NCBI RefSeq assembly: GCF_003259375.1
Contig: NZ_QLLN01000002.1
Coordinates: 1 to 64,000 of the forward strand
Direction of reading: 5' to 3'
DNA from: Arenibacter echinorum
GTDB lineage: Bacteria; Bacteroidota; Bacteroidia; Flavobacteriales; Flavobacteriaceae
Length of the DNA stretch: 64,000 bases
Positions 24,412 through 33,618 of this stretch are shown in pieces. Position 1 is the first letter of the stretch; every line of letters starts with the position of its first letter. The notes below the pieces were generated by a model. The model was not told where the DNA came from. It saw only the letters and a program-made list of their open reading frames with translations, and made no database searches. The position numbers and the translations under genes were made by a program.

Positions 24412-25797
24412 TCAATTTTTACTAAAAAGCATCTTTTTGTTATGTAATCTAACAATTTCATAAAACATAAAACCATATACTGCAATATATTCAACAGATA
24501 ACAACCAATAATTTTCCTTAAACCCTGCATTGGAATAGGCCCAGTAGCTCAATATGACAGTTAAGGACCAAACCAAGGGAAATCTGAACTCCGTAAACAG
24601 GCTTAAGACCACTAAGAAAATGATATACCAAGGGTGTACGGTAGCGGACAAAAAATAATAGAGGGTCAGCACCCACAACATAGAGGTCAACAAACTTGAA
24701 ATCTTTTTATTGTCCCTGAAAAACGTGAACAGGGCTACAGTGGCAATGACGATTATGGGCGTAATTTTCCCATAATCCTTGATGAGTTCCCAAGGCTTGG
24801 CATCGAAATTTACGGCCACTTTTTTTATGGCATTATAAAAACCGGCATTGAATTCAAAATTAGAGAACCACAGGCCCACCGTATCCATATAATTGTTGGC
24901 AAAATCAGGGGAATAGAACGGGAAAGCCAAAATGACCGTTGTTACACCCACAACAGCATAAAAGAGCATGCTCTTCTTGATCCCGAAATATTTTAGGAAC
25001 AAGGGCAGAAATAGTAAAGGCACCAATTTTATAGAGATCGATAGTGCATAAACAATAGCCGCCAACAGCCATTTTTTATTACATAAAAGACACATGGACC
25101 AAATAAAAAAGAACAACATTACCCCTTCAAAATGCAGATTCCCGGTAAGTTCCAAAATAACCAATGGGTTTAGGAAATACCAAAAGATCAGATGGGTAGA
25201 TTTATTGAGCTTTTGCAATAATTTGCGACCGAAATATAGAATTCCCAAATCGGACAGAATTATAACGGTTCTCATTACCAATACACTTCCCACCACGCTC
25301 TTTCCCGACAGCCAGGTGGACATGGCAAAAATAAACTGGTTCAATGGAGGATAATTACTGTAATTTGATGCACTGAGGCTTCCCATGCCACTAACCAATT
25401 CTGCCGCATTGTGCATGGGATGGCCATGCTCAATTATAAGGTCCTTGGGGAGATGAAGGTAAGGACTCATGCCATTGTTGATCAATTGCCCATCCCATAT
25501 AAATCTATAAAAATCCTGGGAAAGATTAGGTTCTGCAAAAAGTAGTATTATCCGGAAAAGCGTACCGGTAATGGCCAAAAATTTAAAGTTCCATTTTTCA
25601 AATTGAATCAGCTTATAGCATAAAAAGAACAACGCCAAATAGAGGCCCAGCAACTTTAAAAAATCGGTCCGATCCAAATGGTAACCAAAGGAAATATAGA
25701 AAAGGATGCTAACCAGCACCATTAAAATTGGAATCCTGTGAAGTTTCCAATAAGAAATGGCCCTTTGGATCATAGAAGTCTGGTAGTTTTTGGTCAA
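24412..25797 (-). CDS. Polytopic membrane glycosyltransferase-like protein (mannosyltransferase type)
   Basis: A 461-residue protein with about eleven membrane helices. The loop after the first helices carries LSQDFYRFIWDGQLINNGMSPY, an acidic loop typical of GT-C/GT87-like transferases that use polyprenyl-phosphate sugars. A later NPLVILELTGNLHFEG segment fits the same class. It follows two GT2 enzymes but lies after a terminator, so it has its own transcript or depends on read-through. The sugar and acceptor are unknown; mannosyltransferase is the common name for relatives. Confidence 0.65.
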   Translation of the reverse strand: MTKNYQTSMIQRAISYWKLHRIPILMVLVSILFYISFGYHLDRTDFLKLLGLYLALFFLCYKLIQFEKWNFKFLAITGTLFRIILLFAEPNLSQDFYRFIWDGQLINNGMSPYLHLPKDLIIEHGHPMHNAAELVSGMGSLSASNYSNYPPLNQFIFAMSTWLSGKSVVGSVLVMRTVIILSDLGILYFGRKLLQKLNKSTHLIFWYFLNPLVILELTGNLHFEGVMLFFFIWSMCLLCNKKWLLAAIVYALSISIKLVPLLFLPLFLKYFGIKKSMLFYAVVGVTTVILAFPFYSPDFANNYMDTVGLWFSNFEFNAGFYNAIKKVAVNFDAKPWELIKDYGKITPIIVIATVALFTFFRDNKKISSLLTSMLWVLTLYYFLSATVHPWYIIFLVVLSLFTEFRFPLVWSLTVILSYWAYSNAGFKENYWLLSVEYIAVYGFMFYEIVRLHNKKMLFSKN

Positions 25798-26008
25798 TTT
25801 AATAATTCAGCAATCTCCCAAATTTAAATGAAATTATCAAATAACAGCACTTCCGATTTTGATTTTGGCAATGAAACCCTTATTTTTTTGAAATTCACGA
25901 AAGCCAGTAGCTGAGAACAGCCTTCCAACAGCTTTGCTGGAGCAGACCTATCTATTTCTTAACTAATGGTTTAAGGATTAAAACCTCTTCAGCGATTTCA
26001 AAATTAAA

Positions 26009-26042
26009 AAAGCCCTGTTCCTTAAAAAGAACAGGGCTTTTG
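26009..26042 (-). terminator. Rho-independent terminator after the GT2 gene
   Basis: A 13-bp perfect stem AAAAGCCCTGTTC with its complement, an 8-base loop, and flanking A and T runs so it can act on both strands. It lies 22 bp past the GT2 stop on the minus strand. Confidence 0.9.
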
Positions 26043-26063
26043 AATAGCTTTTATAAATTTTAA

Positions 26064-27548
26064 TTAGGCCCTTGCCATAAGGGATTTGAAAAATACATAA
26101 CCGAAGCCCAAAAATAACATGAAATGAAATGGGAAAAGTCCAAAATCGTTCAAAGGAATGGCACTATACATTCCAAAAAGGAAGTAAAGCATTAGGGCCG
26201 CTTCAAAAATCATATTCGGTGAAAGTTTGGTAGCCAAATATTTATTGCCTTTCCAGCTGTCCTTTATGCTGTTCAAATTAAATTTTGGGGTCCTTACAAA
26301 CTCAGATCTTTTACCCATATGTCCTTCCAGGACCGCAATGGAGTTGTGCAATGAAAATCCAAGGGCCACAGAGAAAAACGTAAAGAAGATTGATATATAG
26401 TCCACAAAGTTATTAAAACCACTGCCCTGTATGCTCTTATAGGTAAACCAATAACAGACGAAAAGGATAATGGTACTTAGAATAAAGAATTTGGTAGCTT
26501 CAAAAATCCATCCCAAATGGTCATAGGTATTTTTTATGTACATCATGGGGATACTCAACAGTGCTACCAAAAATACACATAGGAACATGGAGCTATTCAA
26601 TAAGTGCATTACCCCGTGAAACTTGGTCTTGAACGAGATGTTCTTGGCAGAAATAACGCTCCAAACGGTTTTTTTGAAGTTTTCGGCCCCTCCTTTGTTC
26701 CAACGAAATTGCTGGGAACGGGCGGCACTGATTACCACAGGAAGTTCTGCAGGTGTCTCTACATCCTCCAAATATTTAAATTTCCAATTCTTTAATTGGG
26801 CACGGTAGCTAAGATCCAAATCCTCGGTCAGGGTATCACCCTCCCAGTTTCCGGCATCCAGAATACATTCTTTTCTCCAAATACCAGCGGTACCATTGAA
26901 ATTTATAAAATGTCCTTTGGCGTTGCGTCCTACCTGTTCCAATGTAAAATGGGCGTCCAAGGCAAAAGCCTGTATACGTGTCAGGGTAGAATACTCCCTA
27001 TTGATATGTCCCCATCTTGTCTGAACTACACCAATTTCCTGATCTTTAAAATAAATAACGGTTTTCTTCAACCAATCACTGGAAGGCAAGAAATCCGCAT
27101 CGAAAATGGCAATAAACTCTCCTTTGGCCTTATCCAGGCCTTCCTTTAAAGCACCTGCCTTATAGCCTTGCCTGTTGGTCCTTCTAATATGCTGTATATC
27201 CAATCCTGTTTCCTGCAGGGCCTTTATTCTCTTGGCCGTGTCATGCACGGAATCGTCCGTGGAATCGTCCAATACCTGAATTTCCAATTTGCTCTTTGGA
27301 TATTCTATTTTCGAGATATTTTCCAACAAACGCTCCACTACATACTCCTCATTATAAATAGGAAGTTGTATGGTAACAAAGGGTATTTCTTTTGGATCCA
27401 ATAAATTGAATTTTGGAGCCTCCTTATTTCTTCTTTTATATCCTAGATAGTTGACCAGTAAATTAAGTTGGGCCAAGCTATAAAAAAATATCAATAGTAA
27501 GGAAATACTGTAAATCGCAATGATAAAGTAAGTAACTGTTAGTCCCAT
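26064..27548 (-). CDS. Processive GT2 glycosyltransferase, cellulose synthase-like
   Basis: A 494-residue membrane protein. One N-terminal helix is followed by a GT2 domain with the usual catalytic set: DDS (94-96), DAD (150-152), TED (241-243) and QxxRW (Q279-R282-W283). Four further helices follow. This D,D,D,QxxRW pattern marks processive or ceramide-glucosyltransferase-like enzymes. It starts 1 bp after the stop of the DPM1-like gene upstream, so the two are coupled. The product could be a glycolipid or an exopolysaccharide. Confidence 0.85.
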   Translation of the reverse strand: MGLTVTYFIIAIYSISLLLIFFYSLAQLNLLVNYLGYKRRNKEAPKFNLLDPKEIPFVTIQLPIYNEEYVVERLLENISKIEYPKSKLEIQVLDDSTDDSVHDTAKRIKALQETGLDIQHIRRTNRQGYKAGALKEGLDKAKGEFIAIFDADFLPSSDWLKKTVIYFKDQEIGVVQTRWGHINREYSTLTRIQAFALDAHFTLEQVGRNAKGHFINFNGTAGIWRKECILDAGNWEGDTLTEDLDLSYRAQLKNWKFKYLEDVETPAELPVVISAARSQQFRWNKGGAENFKKTVWSVISAKNISFKTKFHGVMHLLNSSMFLCVFLVALLSIPMMYIKNTYDHLGWIFEATKFFILSTIILFVCYWFTYKSIQGSGFNNFVDYISIFFTFFSVALGFSLHNSIAVLEGHMGKRSEFVRTPKFNLNSIKDSWKGNKYLATKLSPNMIFEAALMLYFLFGMYSAIPLNDFGLFPFHFMLFLGFGYVFFKSLMARA

Positions 27549-27549
27549 A

Positions 27550-28239
27550 TTATTTTAAACTGTATTTAAATATCCAACCTAGGATTTTTACGCCTGCAAA
27601 TATAGTACCTTTTACAGTACCTGATACTTTTGATATGCCAATTCTTTTTTTATAACGCACTGGTACTTCGGTATATGTAAAACCCTTTTTTAGAACCTTC
27701 AACTGCATTTCCACGGTCCAACCGTAGGTCTTATCTTCCATTTCCAGCGCCAAAAGCTTGTTGTACTTTATGGCCCTAAACGGACCCAAATCAGTAAAAG
27801 AAGCTCCAAAGAACCATTTCATTAAAGTGGTGGCCAAGGCATTTCCAAAAACCTGTTGCGGGGTCATTGATCCTTCCTCCCTCAACGCCTTTGTTCTGGC
27901 CCCAATAACGAAATCCAAATCGTTTTCCACTATGGGTTTTACCACTTTGGAAAGTTCTTCGGGATAATCCGAATAGTCTCCGTCCATAAATACGATAATA
28001 TCGGGTGTTTTGGATTGTTTGGAAATGTAATTAATTCCCATAAGGCAGGCATAGCCATATCCCATCCTATCCTCGGTGAGTACAGTGGCCCCTGCCCCTC
28101 TTGCATTAAGGGCTGTATCGTCCGTTGAATTATTGTTTACAACAATAATTTCAGAAACAATTTTTGGGATCTCTTTTATGACATTCGCAATGGACTCAGC
28201 TTCATTGTAGGCAGGTATAATTACTTTTATATCGGTCAT
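27550..28239 (-). CDS. DPM1-like GT2 polyprenyl-phosphate glycosyltransferase
   Basis: A 229-residue GT2 enzyme: IPAYNEAESIANVI at the start, VVNNNSTDDT, and FMDGDYSDYPEEL with the metal-binding DxD-type motif. It resembles dolichol-phosphate mannose/glucose synthases and would load a sugar onto a polyprenyl phosphate. The adjacent GT-C-like protein could use that donor. It is coupled to the next GT2 gene. A second DPM1-like gene lies at 44865-45593. Confidence 0.85.
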   Translation of the reverse strand: MTDIKVIIPAYNEAESIANVIKEIPKIVSEIIVVNNNSTDDTALNARGAGATVLTEDRMGYGYACLMGINYISKQSKTPDIIVFMDGDYSDYPEELSKVVKPIVENDLDFVIGARTKALREEGSMTPQQVFGNALATTLMKWFFGASFTDLGPFRAIKYNKLLALEMEDKTYGWTVEMQLKVLKKGFTYTEVPVRYKKRIGISKVSGTVKGTIFAGVKILGWIFKYSLK

Positions 28240-28400
28240 TAGTGTAGTTGAAGGGTCATACTTATTTATCCATTGTTCTGTATCCGGGGGTGTCCATAAT
28301 TTAGTTAGCCCAAAAGAAAACGCAAAGGTATCAATACTTTCATCAATCTATGGGGCTCCCCCTTAGGATTGCAACAATTATTTCAACACCCACCAAAAGA

Positions 28401-29981
28401 TTATTTTTTATTGACCAGATCCATTAGATCAACATCATTCCCCAACAGAATTTCAGTAGGGTTTATCCTTCCTTTAAGAGGTCCGTTTTCCAATTTCAAG
28501 ACCCCTCTTGGACAAACCGCAGAACAAATACCGCAGCCCACACAGCTGGATCTAATAATATTTTCACCTTTTTGGGCGTAGGCCCTGACGTCTATCCCCT
28601 GCTCACAGTAGGTTGAGCAGTTGCCACAGGAAATACATTGGCCTCCATTAGTGGTAATCCGAAAGCGCGACTTAAAGCGTTGTACAAATCCCAAATAGGC
28701 TGCAAGTGGACAACCAAACCTACACCATACCCTATTTCCAAAAATGGGGTAAAACCCGGTACCTATTACTCCTGCAAAAAATGCACCGATCAAAAGACTA
28801 TAAGTGTTTTGTACACTCTGTGTTTTTAAACCCAACACGGTGCCAGAATCCGTAAAGAAACTGTATAGCGTCATCAAGGTCATTGCCACGGCAAAGACCA
28901 ATACCCCATGCACCAACCACCTTTCCACTTTCCATGAAAAGAGGGACTTGCTGGAATGCTGCCTATATGGATCACCTAGGGTTTCAGCCAAGCCACCACA
29001 ACCGCACACCCAAGAACAGTACCATCGTTTTCCAAAAAAGTAGACCATAACGGGTACGATTACCAAAGTAAGTACAATACCCCATACTAGGATAAAGAGT
29101 CCTATTCCCCCGCTGTTCATTAAGGATTTTAGATTCCATTGGAAAAAAAAATCGTAATCCAACGGAAAGGCATTTTTAAAGTCGTAATAGGGCATTTGGA
29201 GCCTCACCATTATTTCCGGAATAAGAAAAGCAAAGACTATTTGAAAGAACAAAACCGAGGTAGTACGTACCATTTGATACATATTATGCCTATACTTAAT
29301 GTACATGCGCACAGCCATAACAGTCATCACTGTACAATACATAAACCCGTACACAAACCAATGTCCGGCAGGATTTCCACTTAGAAATTCGCTGATGGGA
29401 TCCACTAGGTACGTCCAGTTTACGGCATATTCCGAACGAAAATAAAGTACCAAATAAAAGGACACGAGAAAAACAAAGACCATCCAGGCAATCCATCCCC
29501 TATTGGTAGCATTCTCGTGGTAAATACCATTATTCTTAATCCCTTTTTTACCCAATAAAACAATATTGGGAATAATAAAAAGTAAAGACCCCAATATACC
29601 CAGTCCGAAGGTCAAGAACCACATAAGCCCCTTATTTTCCAATACAAAGCCACTGCCCGAGGCTTTGCCCACCGCGGCAGCCATGTCATGCGGCCCCGTA
29701 TATATCAACTTTTTATAATCCTTGTCCTTTCTATGCTGGGCATTGGCTTCTTCAAGTATCTGGGTTATTTTGGGCGATAATGAAAGCATTCCCTGAAACT
29801 CTTTACCTACCACATTTTCTTCCATCCTCTGGATAAAAAGTTCACTGGAAATCCCCTTTTCCTGAATTATTTGATCCAAGGTCGCAGGGGTTACCTTAAA
29901 CTCGCCAATAAAAGGCAATATGGTAAATATGGCAAGGCCGATCAAAAAAATGAAGAGCCCTATTTTTTTTATTATTTGCAT
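28401..29981 (-). CDS. Membrane 4Fe-4S protein of the NapH/NosR/RdxA type
   Basis: A 526-residue protein with about seven membrane helices. It carries cysteine motifs of the NosR/NapH class (CSWVCGCGG and CRFGCPLAAYLG). The C-terminus has two ferredoxin-type 4Fe-4S sites: C449-x2-C452-x2-C455-x3-C459 and C480-x2-C483-x2-C486-x3-C490. Such proteins carry electrons across or along the membrane. The next upstream gene is an FAD oxidoreductase 9 bp away, its likely electron donor. The final acceptor is unknown. Confidence 0.85.
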   Translation of the reverse strand: MQIIKKIGLFIFLIGLAIFTILPFIGEFKVTPATLDQIIQEKGISSELFIQRMEENVVGKEFQGMLSLSPKITQILEEANAQHRKDKDYKKLIYTGPHDMAAAVGKASGSGFVLENKGLMWFLTFGLGILGSLLFIIPNIVLLGKKGIKNNGIYHENATNRGWIAWMVFVFLVSFYLVLYFRSEYAVNWTYLVDPISEFLSGNPAGHWFVYGFMYCTVMTVMAVRMYIKYRHNMYQMVRTTSVLFFQIVFAFLIPEIMVRLQMPYYDFKNAFPLDYDFFFQWNLKSLMNSGGIGLFILVWGIVLTLVIVPVMVYFFGKRWYCSWVCGCGGLAETLGDPYRQHSSKSLFSWKVERWLVHGVLVFAVAMTLMTLYSFFTDSGTVLGLKTQSVQNTYSLLIGAFFAGVIGTGFYPIFGNRVWCRFGCPLAAYLGFVQRFKSRFRITTNGGQCISCGNCSTYCEQGIDVRAYAQKGENIIRSSCVGCGICSAVCPRGVLKLENGPLKGRINPTEILLGNDVDLMDLVNKK

Positions 29982-29990
29982 TTTGAGATC

Positions 29991-31337
29991 TTAAATGTTG
30001 CTAAAAATTCGTTTCCAACTTTTCTTCCTGGATGCAATGTTGGCACTGTAAAGTGAATTGTAATGGGAAACGATGTTTTCCTCGTATTGGGCATAGAATT
30101 CAGGGTCAAAATTGGCATCCTTTAAATATTCCATCACATAATCCATGTTTCTTTTCTCTGTAAGCCATCGGTCCAAAATTTCATGACGCATCCGAATTCC
30201 AAAAGTATTGATCCCCAAAAACTGTTTTGTGTCTTTGTGGAAGGCGATGGTAACACATATTTTTTCCTTGGGATGCCGCCAATGAAAATGTTGTTCCTGG
30301 TCCTTTTTGGATTTCTCACTAAATACCCAACCATAAGTTTGATACTCTATGTCCAAAAATTTGGCGGAATTAAACCAATGCCCAGGATTATAGGCCCTTT
30401 TGTTTCCGCAAATAGTCTGTGCCAAAGCTTCCCCCATCATTCTTCCAGTATACCAGACGGCCTCCACAGGCCTGCGGCTGCCAATGGCATCATGCTGTTC
30501 GGCACAGTCCCCAATAGCGTAGACATCAGCAATATTGGTTTCCAAGAAGTTATTGACCTTTACCCCTTTACCTGTCTCTATTCCAGAACCTTTTAGGAAG
30601 TCAATATTTGGAGTAACCCCGGCGGTCAAACCAACCACTGTACATGGGATAGTTTCCCCCTTGTCCGTAACCACGGCCTTTGCCCAACCCTTTTCATCCG
30701 AAATAATTTCCTTAAGATTGGTATCCAATTTTAGGTCTATATGGTGTTCCAGAATGTGTTCATTGATCATTCGGGATTCTCCCTTGGGCAGGACCCCGTT
30801 CCAAAAGCTGGTTTCTCGGACTAAAAAAGTAACAGGAATTTCCCTGCTCCTAAGCATTTCTGCCAATTCTATTCCAATTAATCCACCCCCAACAATCACA
30901 GCCCTTTTACAGACTTCACTGTTAGGTGCATTGGCTTCCAACAATTCCAGATCCTGTTTGGAATACAATCCCTGCACCCCCTTCAAATCCTGTCCGGGCC
31001 ACCCAAATTTATTGGATTTGGAACCTGTGGCGATGATCAGTTTATCATACTTAATTTCCTCGGAACTTTTCAATATCAGCTTTTTATTGGCCGTATCTAC
31101 TTTTGACACATATCCATTGACCAAATCCAAACGATTTTTTTTCCAGAACCAATTCTCATAAGGCTGGGTATGCTCAAACTTCATATGGCCCATGTAAACA
31201 TACATGAGTGCTGTTCTGGAGAAAAAATAATTGCTCTCAGCGGAAATAATGGTGATTTTTTTGTCGGATAATTTTCGAATATGGCGCGCTGCCGTAATTC
31301 CAGAAATTCCATTACCAATAATAACAATATGCTCCAT
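29991..31337 (-). CDS. FAD/NAD(P)-dependent pyridine nucleotide-disulfide-type oxidoreductase
   Basis: A 448-residue flavoprotein. It has IIGNGISGITAARHIRK (FAD-binding), IVGGGLIGIELAEMLRS (NAD(P)-binding) and the second FAD segment DVYAIGDCAEQHD. The redox-active CxxC of disulfide reductases is absent, so it resembles ferredoxin/rubredoxin reductases or the NirB flavin domain. It is the first gene of the cluster and sits 9 bp before the iron-sulfur protein. Confidence 0.85.
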   Translation of the reverse strand: MEHIVIIGNGISGITAARHIRKLSDKKITIISAESNYFFSRTALMYVYMGHMKFEHTQPYENWFWKKNRLDLVNGYVSKVDTANKKLILKSSEEIKYDKLIIATGSKSNKFGWPGQDLKGVQGLYSKQDLELLEANAPNSEVCKRAVIVGGGLIGIELAEMLRSREIPVTFLVRETSFWNGVLPKGESRMINEHILEHHIDLKLDTNLKEIISDEKGWAKAVVTDKGETIPCTVVGLTAGVTPNIDFLKGSGIETGKGVKVNNFLETNIADVYAIGDCAEQHDAIGSRRPVEAVWYTGRMMGEALAQTICGNKRAYNPGHWFNSAKFLDIEYQTYGWVFSEKSKKDQEQHFHWRHPKEKICVTIAFHKDTKQFLGINTFGIRMRHEILDRWLTEKRNMDYVMEYLKDANFDPEFYAQYEENIVSHYNSLYSANIASRKKSWKRIFSNI

Positions 31338-31558
31338 AGGATTTCGGTTGATAATTACTAGGTCGTACCTAAAGGTAATAACTTAATCGTTCCTATTTAA
31401 TTTAGAATTAATCAAGGCAATGGAAAGTTCCAATAATGTTATTGGGAATAAGAGTTTATTCTACAAAATGGCTTTGAAGCCGAACAGTACTTGGGAAGGA
31501 GATGATATAGCCATAACAGTCTATAAATATTGAAGCTATGTGATACGGCAGTTAGGAA

Positions 31559-32605
31559 TTACTTGGTTGCCTTCTCCAAGGTAAAGGAAAATTCGGATCC
31601 TATATCTAGTACGCTTTCCACGTAAATCTTCTCGTTGTGGGCCTCTATAATATGCTTTACTATGGCCAATCCCAGGCCAGAACCGCCTTCGGCCCTACTC
31701 CCACTTTTATCTACCCTGTAAAATCTTTCAAAAATTCGGGCAAGGTGTTGTTTGGAAATCCCCTCGCCGTTGTCGGTCACCCGGATAATGACCTTGTTTT
31801 TAATTAAATTCTCTACACTCACCTCGGTGGTACCGTTCTGCTGTCCATATTTAATGGAATTGACCACCAAATTTGTAATTACCTGTTGTATTTTCTCTTT
31901 ATCGGCCTTTACATAAATTGGATTCTTATAATCCATGTCAAATGTCAGGGTAATATTCTTTTTAGCGGCCTTCATTTCCAAAAGCTCAAAAACATTCCGA
32001 ACCAGTTCCAAAATGTCAAAATCCTCTAGCTCCAAATTTAAGTCGCCAACTTCCAATTTGGTTATGAGATCCAAATCCTTAACAATGTAAATAAGTCGCT
32101 CCACTCCCTTATTGGCCCGTTGAAGATATTTTTTTCTTAGGTTCTTATCGTCCATGGCACCATCCAAGAGCGTTAAAATATAACCCTGGACCGTAAATAA
32201 TGGTGTTTTTAATTCGTGGGAAACATTACCCAAAAAATCCTTTCTATACTCCTCACGGATTTTTAAAGTATCTATTTCAATCTTTTTGTCCTTGGCAAAC
32301 TTCTCTATTTCATCTGTCAAGGTTCGCATATCGGTAGTAATGGTCTTAGGGGCCAAAGAGGTGGACTCCAATAGGGATACATCATTATATATGCGCTCGA
32401 TGTTGCGATAGATAAATTTTTCTATTCTTAATTGTACTACGAGAAATGAAATAAAGGAAGAAGTTACCAAAATGAACGCTAGGAGACTCCAATCCATGGA
32501 ACCGCTGTTCCACAAAAATATCCCCAAGACTGCAGTTAATAGAAATGAAATTAGAATTGTGGTACGTAGGGCAAACCTATACGATTTTTTAATCCTCGTT
32601 ACCAT
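31559..32605 (-). CDS. PhoR-like sensor histidine kinase
   Basis: A 348-residue kinase. Two N-terminal helices (about 14-32 and 40-58) leave almost no periplasmic loop. The H-box is NVSHELKTPLFTVQGY with phosphorylated H130; the N-box is VNSIKYG, and the G boxes are VTDNGEGIS and GSGLGLAIVKHI. There is no PAS domain, so the input is probably membrane or protein contact. It overlaps its response regulator by 1 bp. Phosphate sensing is only inferred from similarity. Confidence 0.88.
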   Translation of the reverse strand: MVTRIKKSYRFALRTTILISFLLTAVLGIFLWNSGSMDWSLLAFILVTSSFISFLVVQLRIEKFIYRNIERIYNDVSLLESTSLAPKTITTDMRTLTDEIEKFAKDKKIEIDTLKIREEYRKDFLGNVSHELKTPLFTVQGYILTLLDGAMDDKNLRKKYLQRANKGVERLIYIVKDLDLITKLEVGDLNLELEDFDILELVRNVFELLEMKAAKKNITLTFDMDYKNPIYVKADKEKIQQVITNLVVNSIKYGQQNGTTEVSVENLIKNKVIIRVTDNGEGISKQHLARIFERFYRVDKSGSRAEGGSGLGLAIVKHIIEAHNEKIYVESVLDIGSEFSFTLEKATK

Positions 32606-33291
32606 TATAGCACAAACTTATACCCTACCCCTTTTACCGTTTTAAAATGATCATCACCAATTTTTTCACGCAGTTTTCTAATATGGACATCAATGGTTCT
32701 ACCCCCTACGACCACTTCATTGCCCCATACCTTGTCCAGGATCACCTCCCTTTTAAAAACTTTATTAGGCTTGGAAGTCAATAGTGCCAGAAGTTCAAAC
32801 TCCTTTCTGGGAAGAATAATTTCCTCCCCATTGTTAACAATTTTATATTCCTCCCTGTTAATGGTAATCTCCCCAACCTTAAAGATATCCTCTACCTCCT
32901 GCTCTTCATTCTTAAGCCTTCTAAGCAAAGCTTTTACTTTGCTCACCAAAACCTTGGGCTTAATAGGCTTAGTTATATAATCGTCCGCACCCGCATCAAA
33001 TCCGGCCATTTGCGAATAGTCTTCGCCCCTGGCGGTTAGAAATGTAATTAAGGTATCCTCCAGACCTTCGGTTCGCCTTATGATCTCGCAAGCTTCTATA
33101 CCATCCATCTCAGGCATCATTACATCTAAAATAATTAAGTGGGGCTTCTTCTTTTTTGCCTTCGCAACCCCTTCAATTCCATTTTTTGCAGTGAAAACCT
33201 CATACCCCTCGGCAGATAAATTATAACCTACAATTTCTAAAATATCCGGTTCATCGTCTACCAAAAGTATTTTAATGTCCTTTTTTTTCAT
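32605..33291 (-). CDS. PhoB-like OmpR-family response regulator
   Basis: A 228-residue regulator: a receiver domain with phospho-acceptor D56 (LIILDVMMPEMDG), then a winged helix (GRTIDVHIRKLREKIG ... VKGVGYKF). It is transcribed divergently from the lipoprotein/TonB receptor genes across a gap of about 330 bp, so it is a candidate controller of those genes. Phosphate as the signal is not proven. Confidence 0.9.
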   Translation of the reverse strand: MKKKDIKILLVDDEPDILEIVGYNLSAEGYEVFTAKNGIEGVAKAKKKKPHLIILDVMMPEMDGIEACEIIRRTEGLEDTLITFLTARGEDYSQMAGFDAGADDYITKPIKPKVLVSKVKALLRRLKNEEQEVEDIFKVGEITINREEYKIVNNGEEIILPRKEFELLALLTSKPNKVFKREVILDKVWGNEVVVGGRTIDVHIRKLREKIGDDHFKTVKGVGYKFVL

Positions 33292-33463
33292 GCCTTAATT
33301 TTTTTGTCTTTAATACGGTCATCTGCAACCTATACCCTTTGGAGGAGGTTACTGTAATCTATCACAACCCATTATTGTGACCTATTTAAACATGCCCGTT
33401 TAACCTTAATATTTAATGGTTATCCGCGCCAAAAGTAAAGATAATACTATTACACCAAACCTC

Positions 33464-33499
33464 TTAACATGGATTTAATATAGTAACATTTAGATAACC
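33464..33499 (+). promoter_or_regulatory. Possible direct-repeat operator
   Basis: TTAACA at 33464, GTAACA at 33483 and ATAACC at 33494 recur in the gap between the PhoB-like gene and the lipoprotein gene; the last two are 11 bp apart, one helical turn, as in Pho-type boxes. The remainder of the gap, 33292-33618, shows only AT-rich sequence and a poor -7 match (TTTATTTG at 33553-33560). Confidence 0.3.
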
Positions 33500-33618
33500 T
33501 TAAGCCAACAAACTATTAATCTGAGGGTAACGGGACTTTTACAGTTAGGCCATTTATTTGCCATGTTTAAATACAACAAGTGAACTCGAAAAAAATGAAA
33601 CCGAAAAATTCAATTGAA

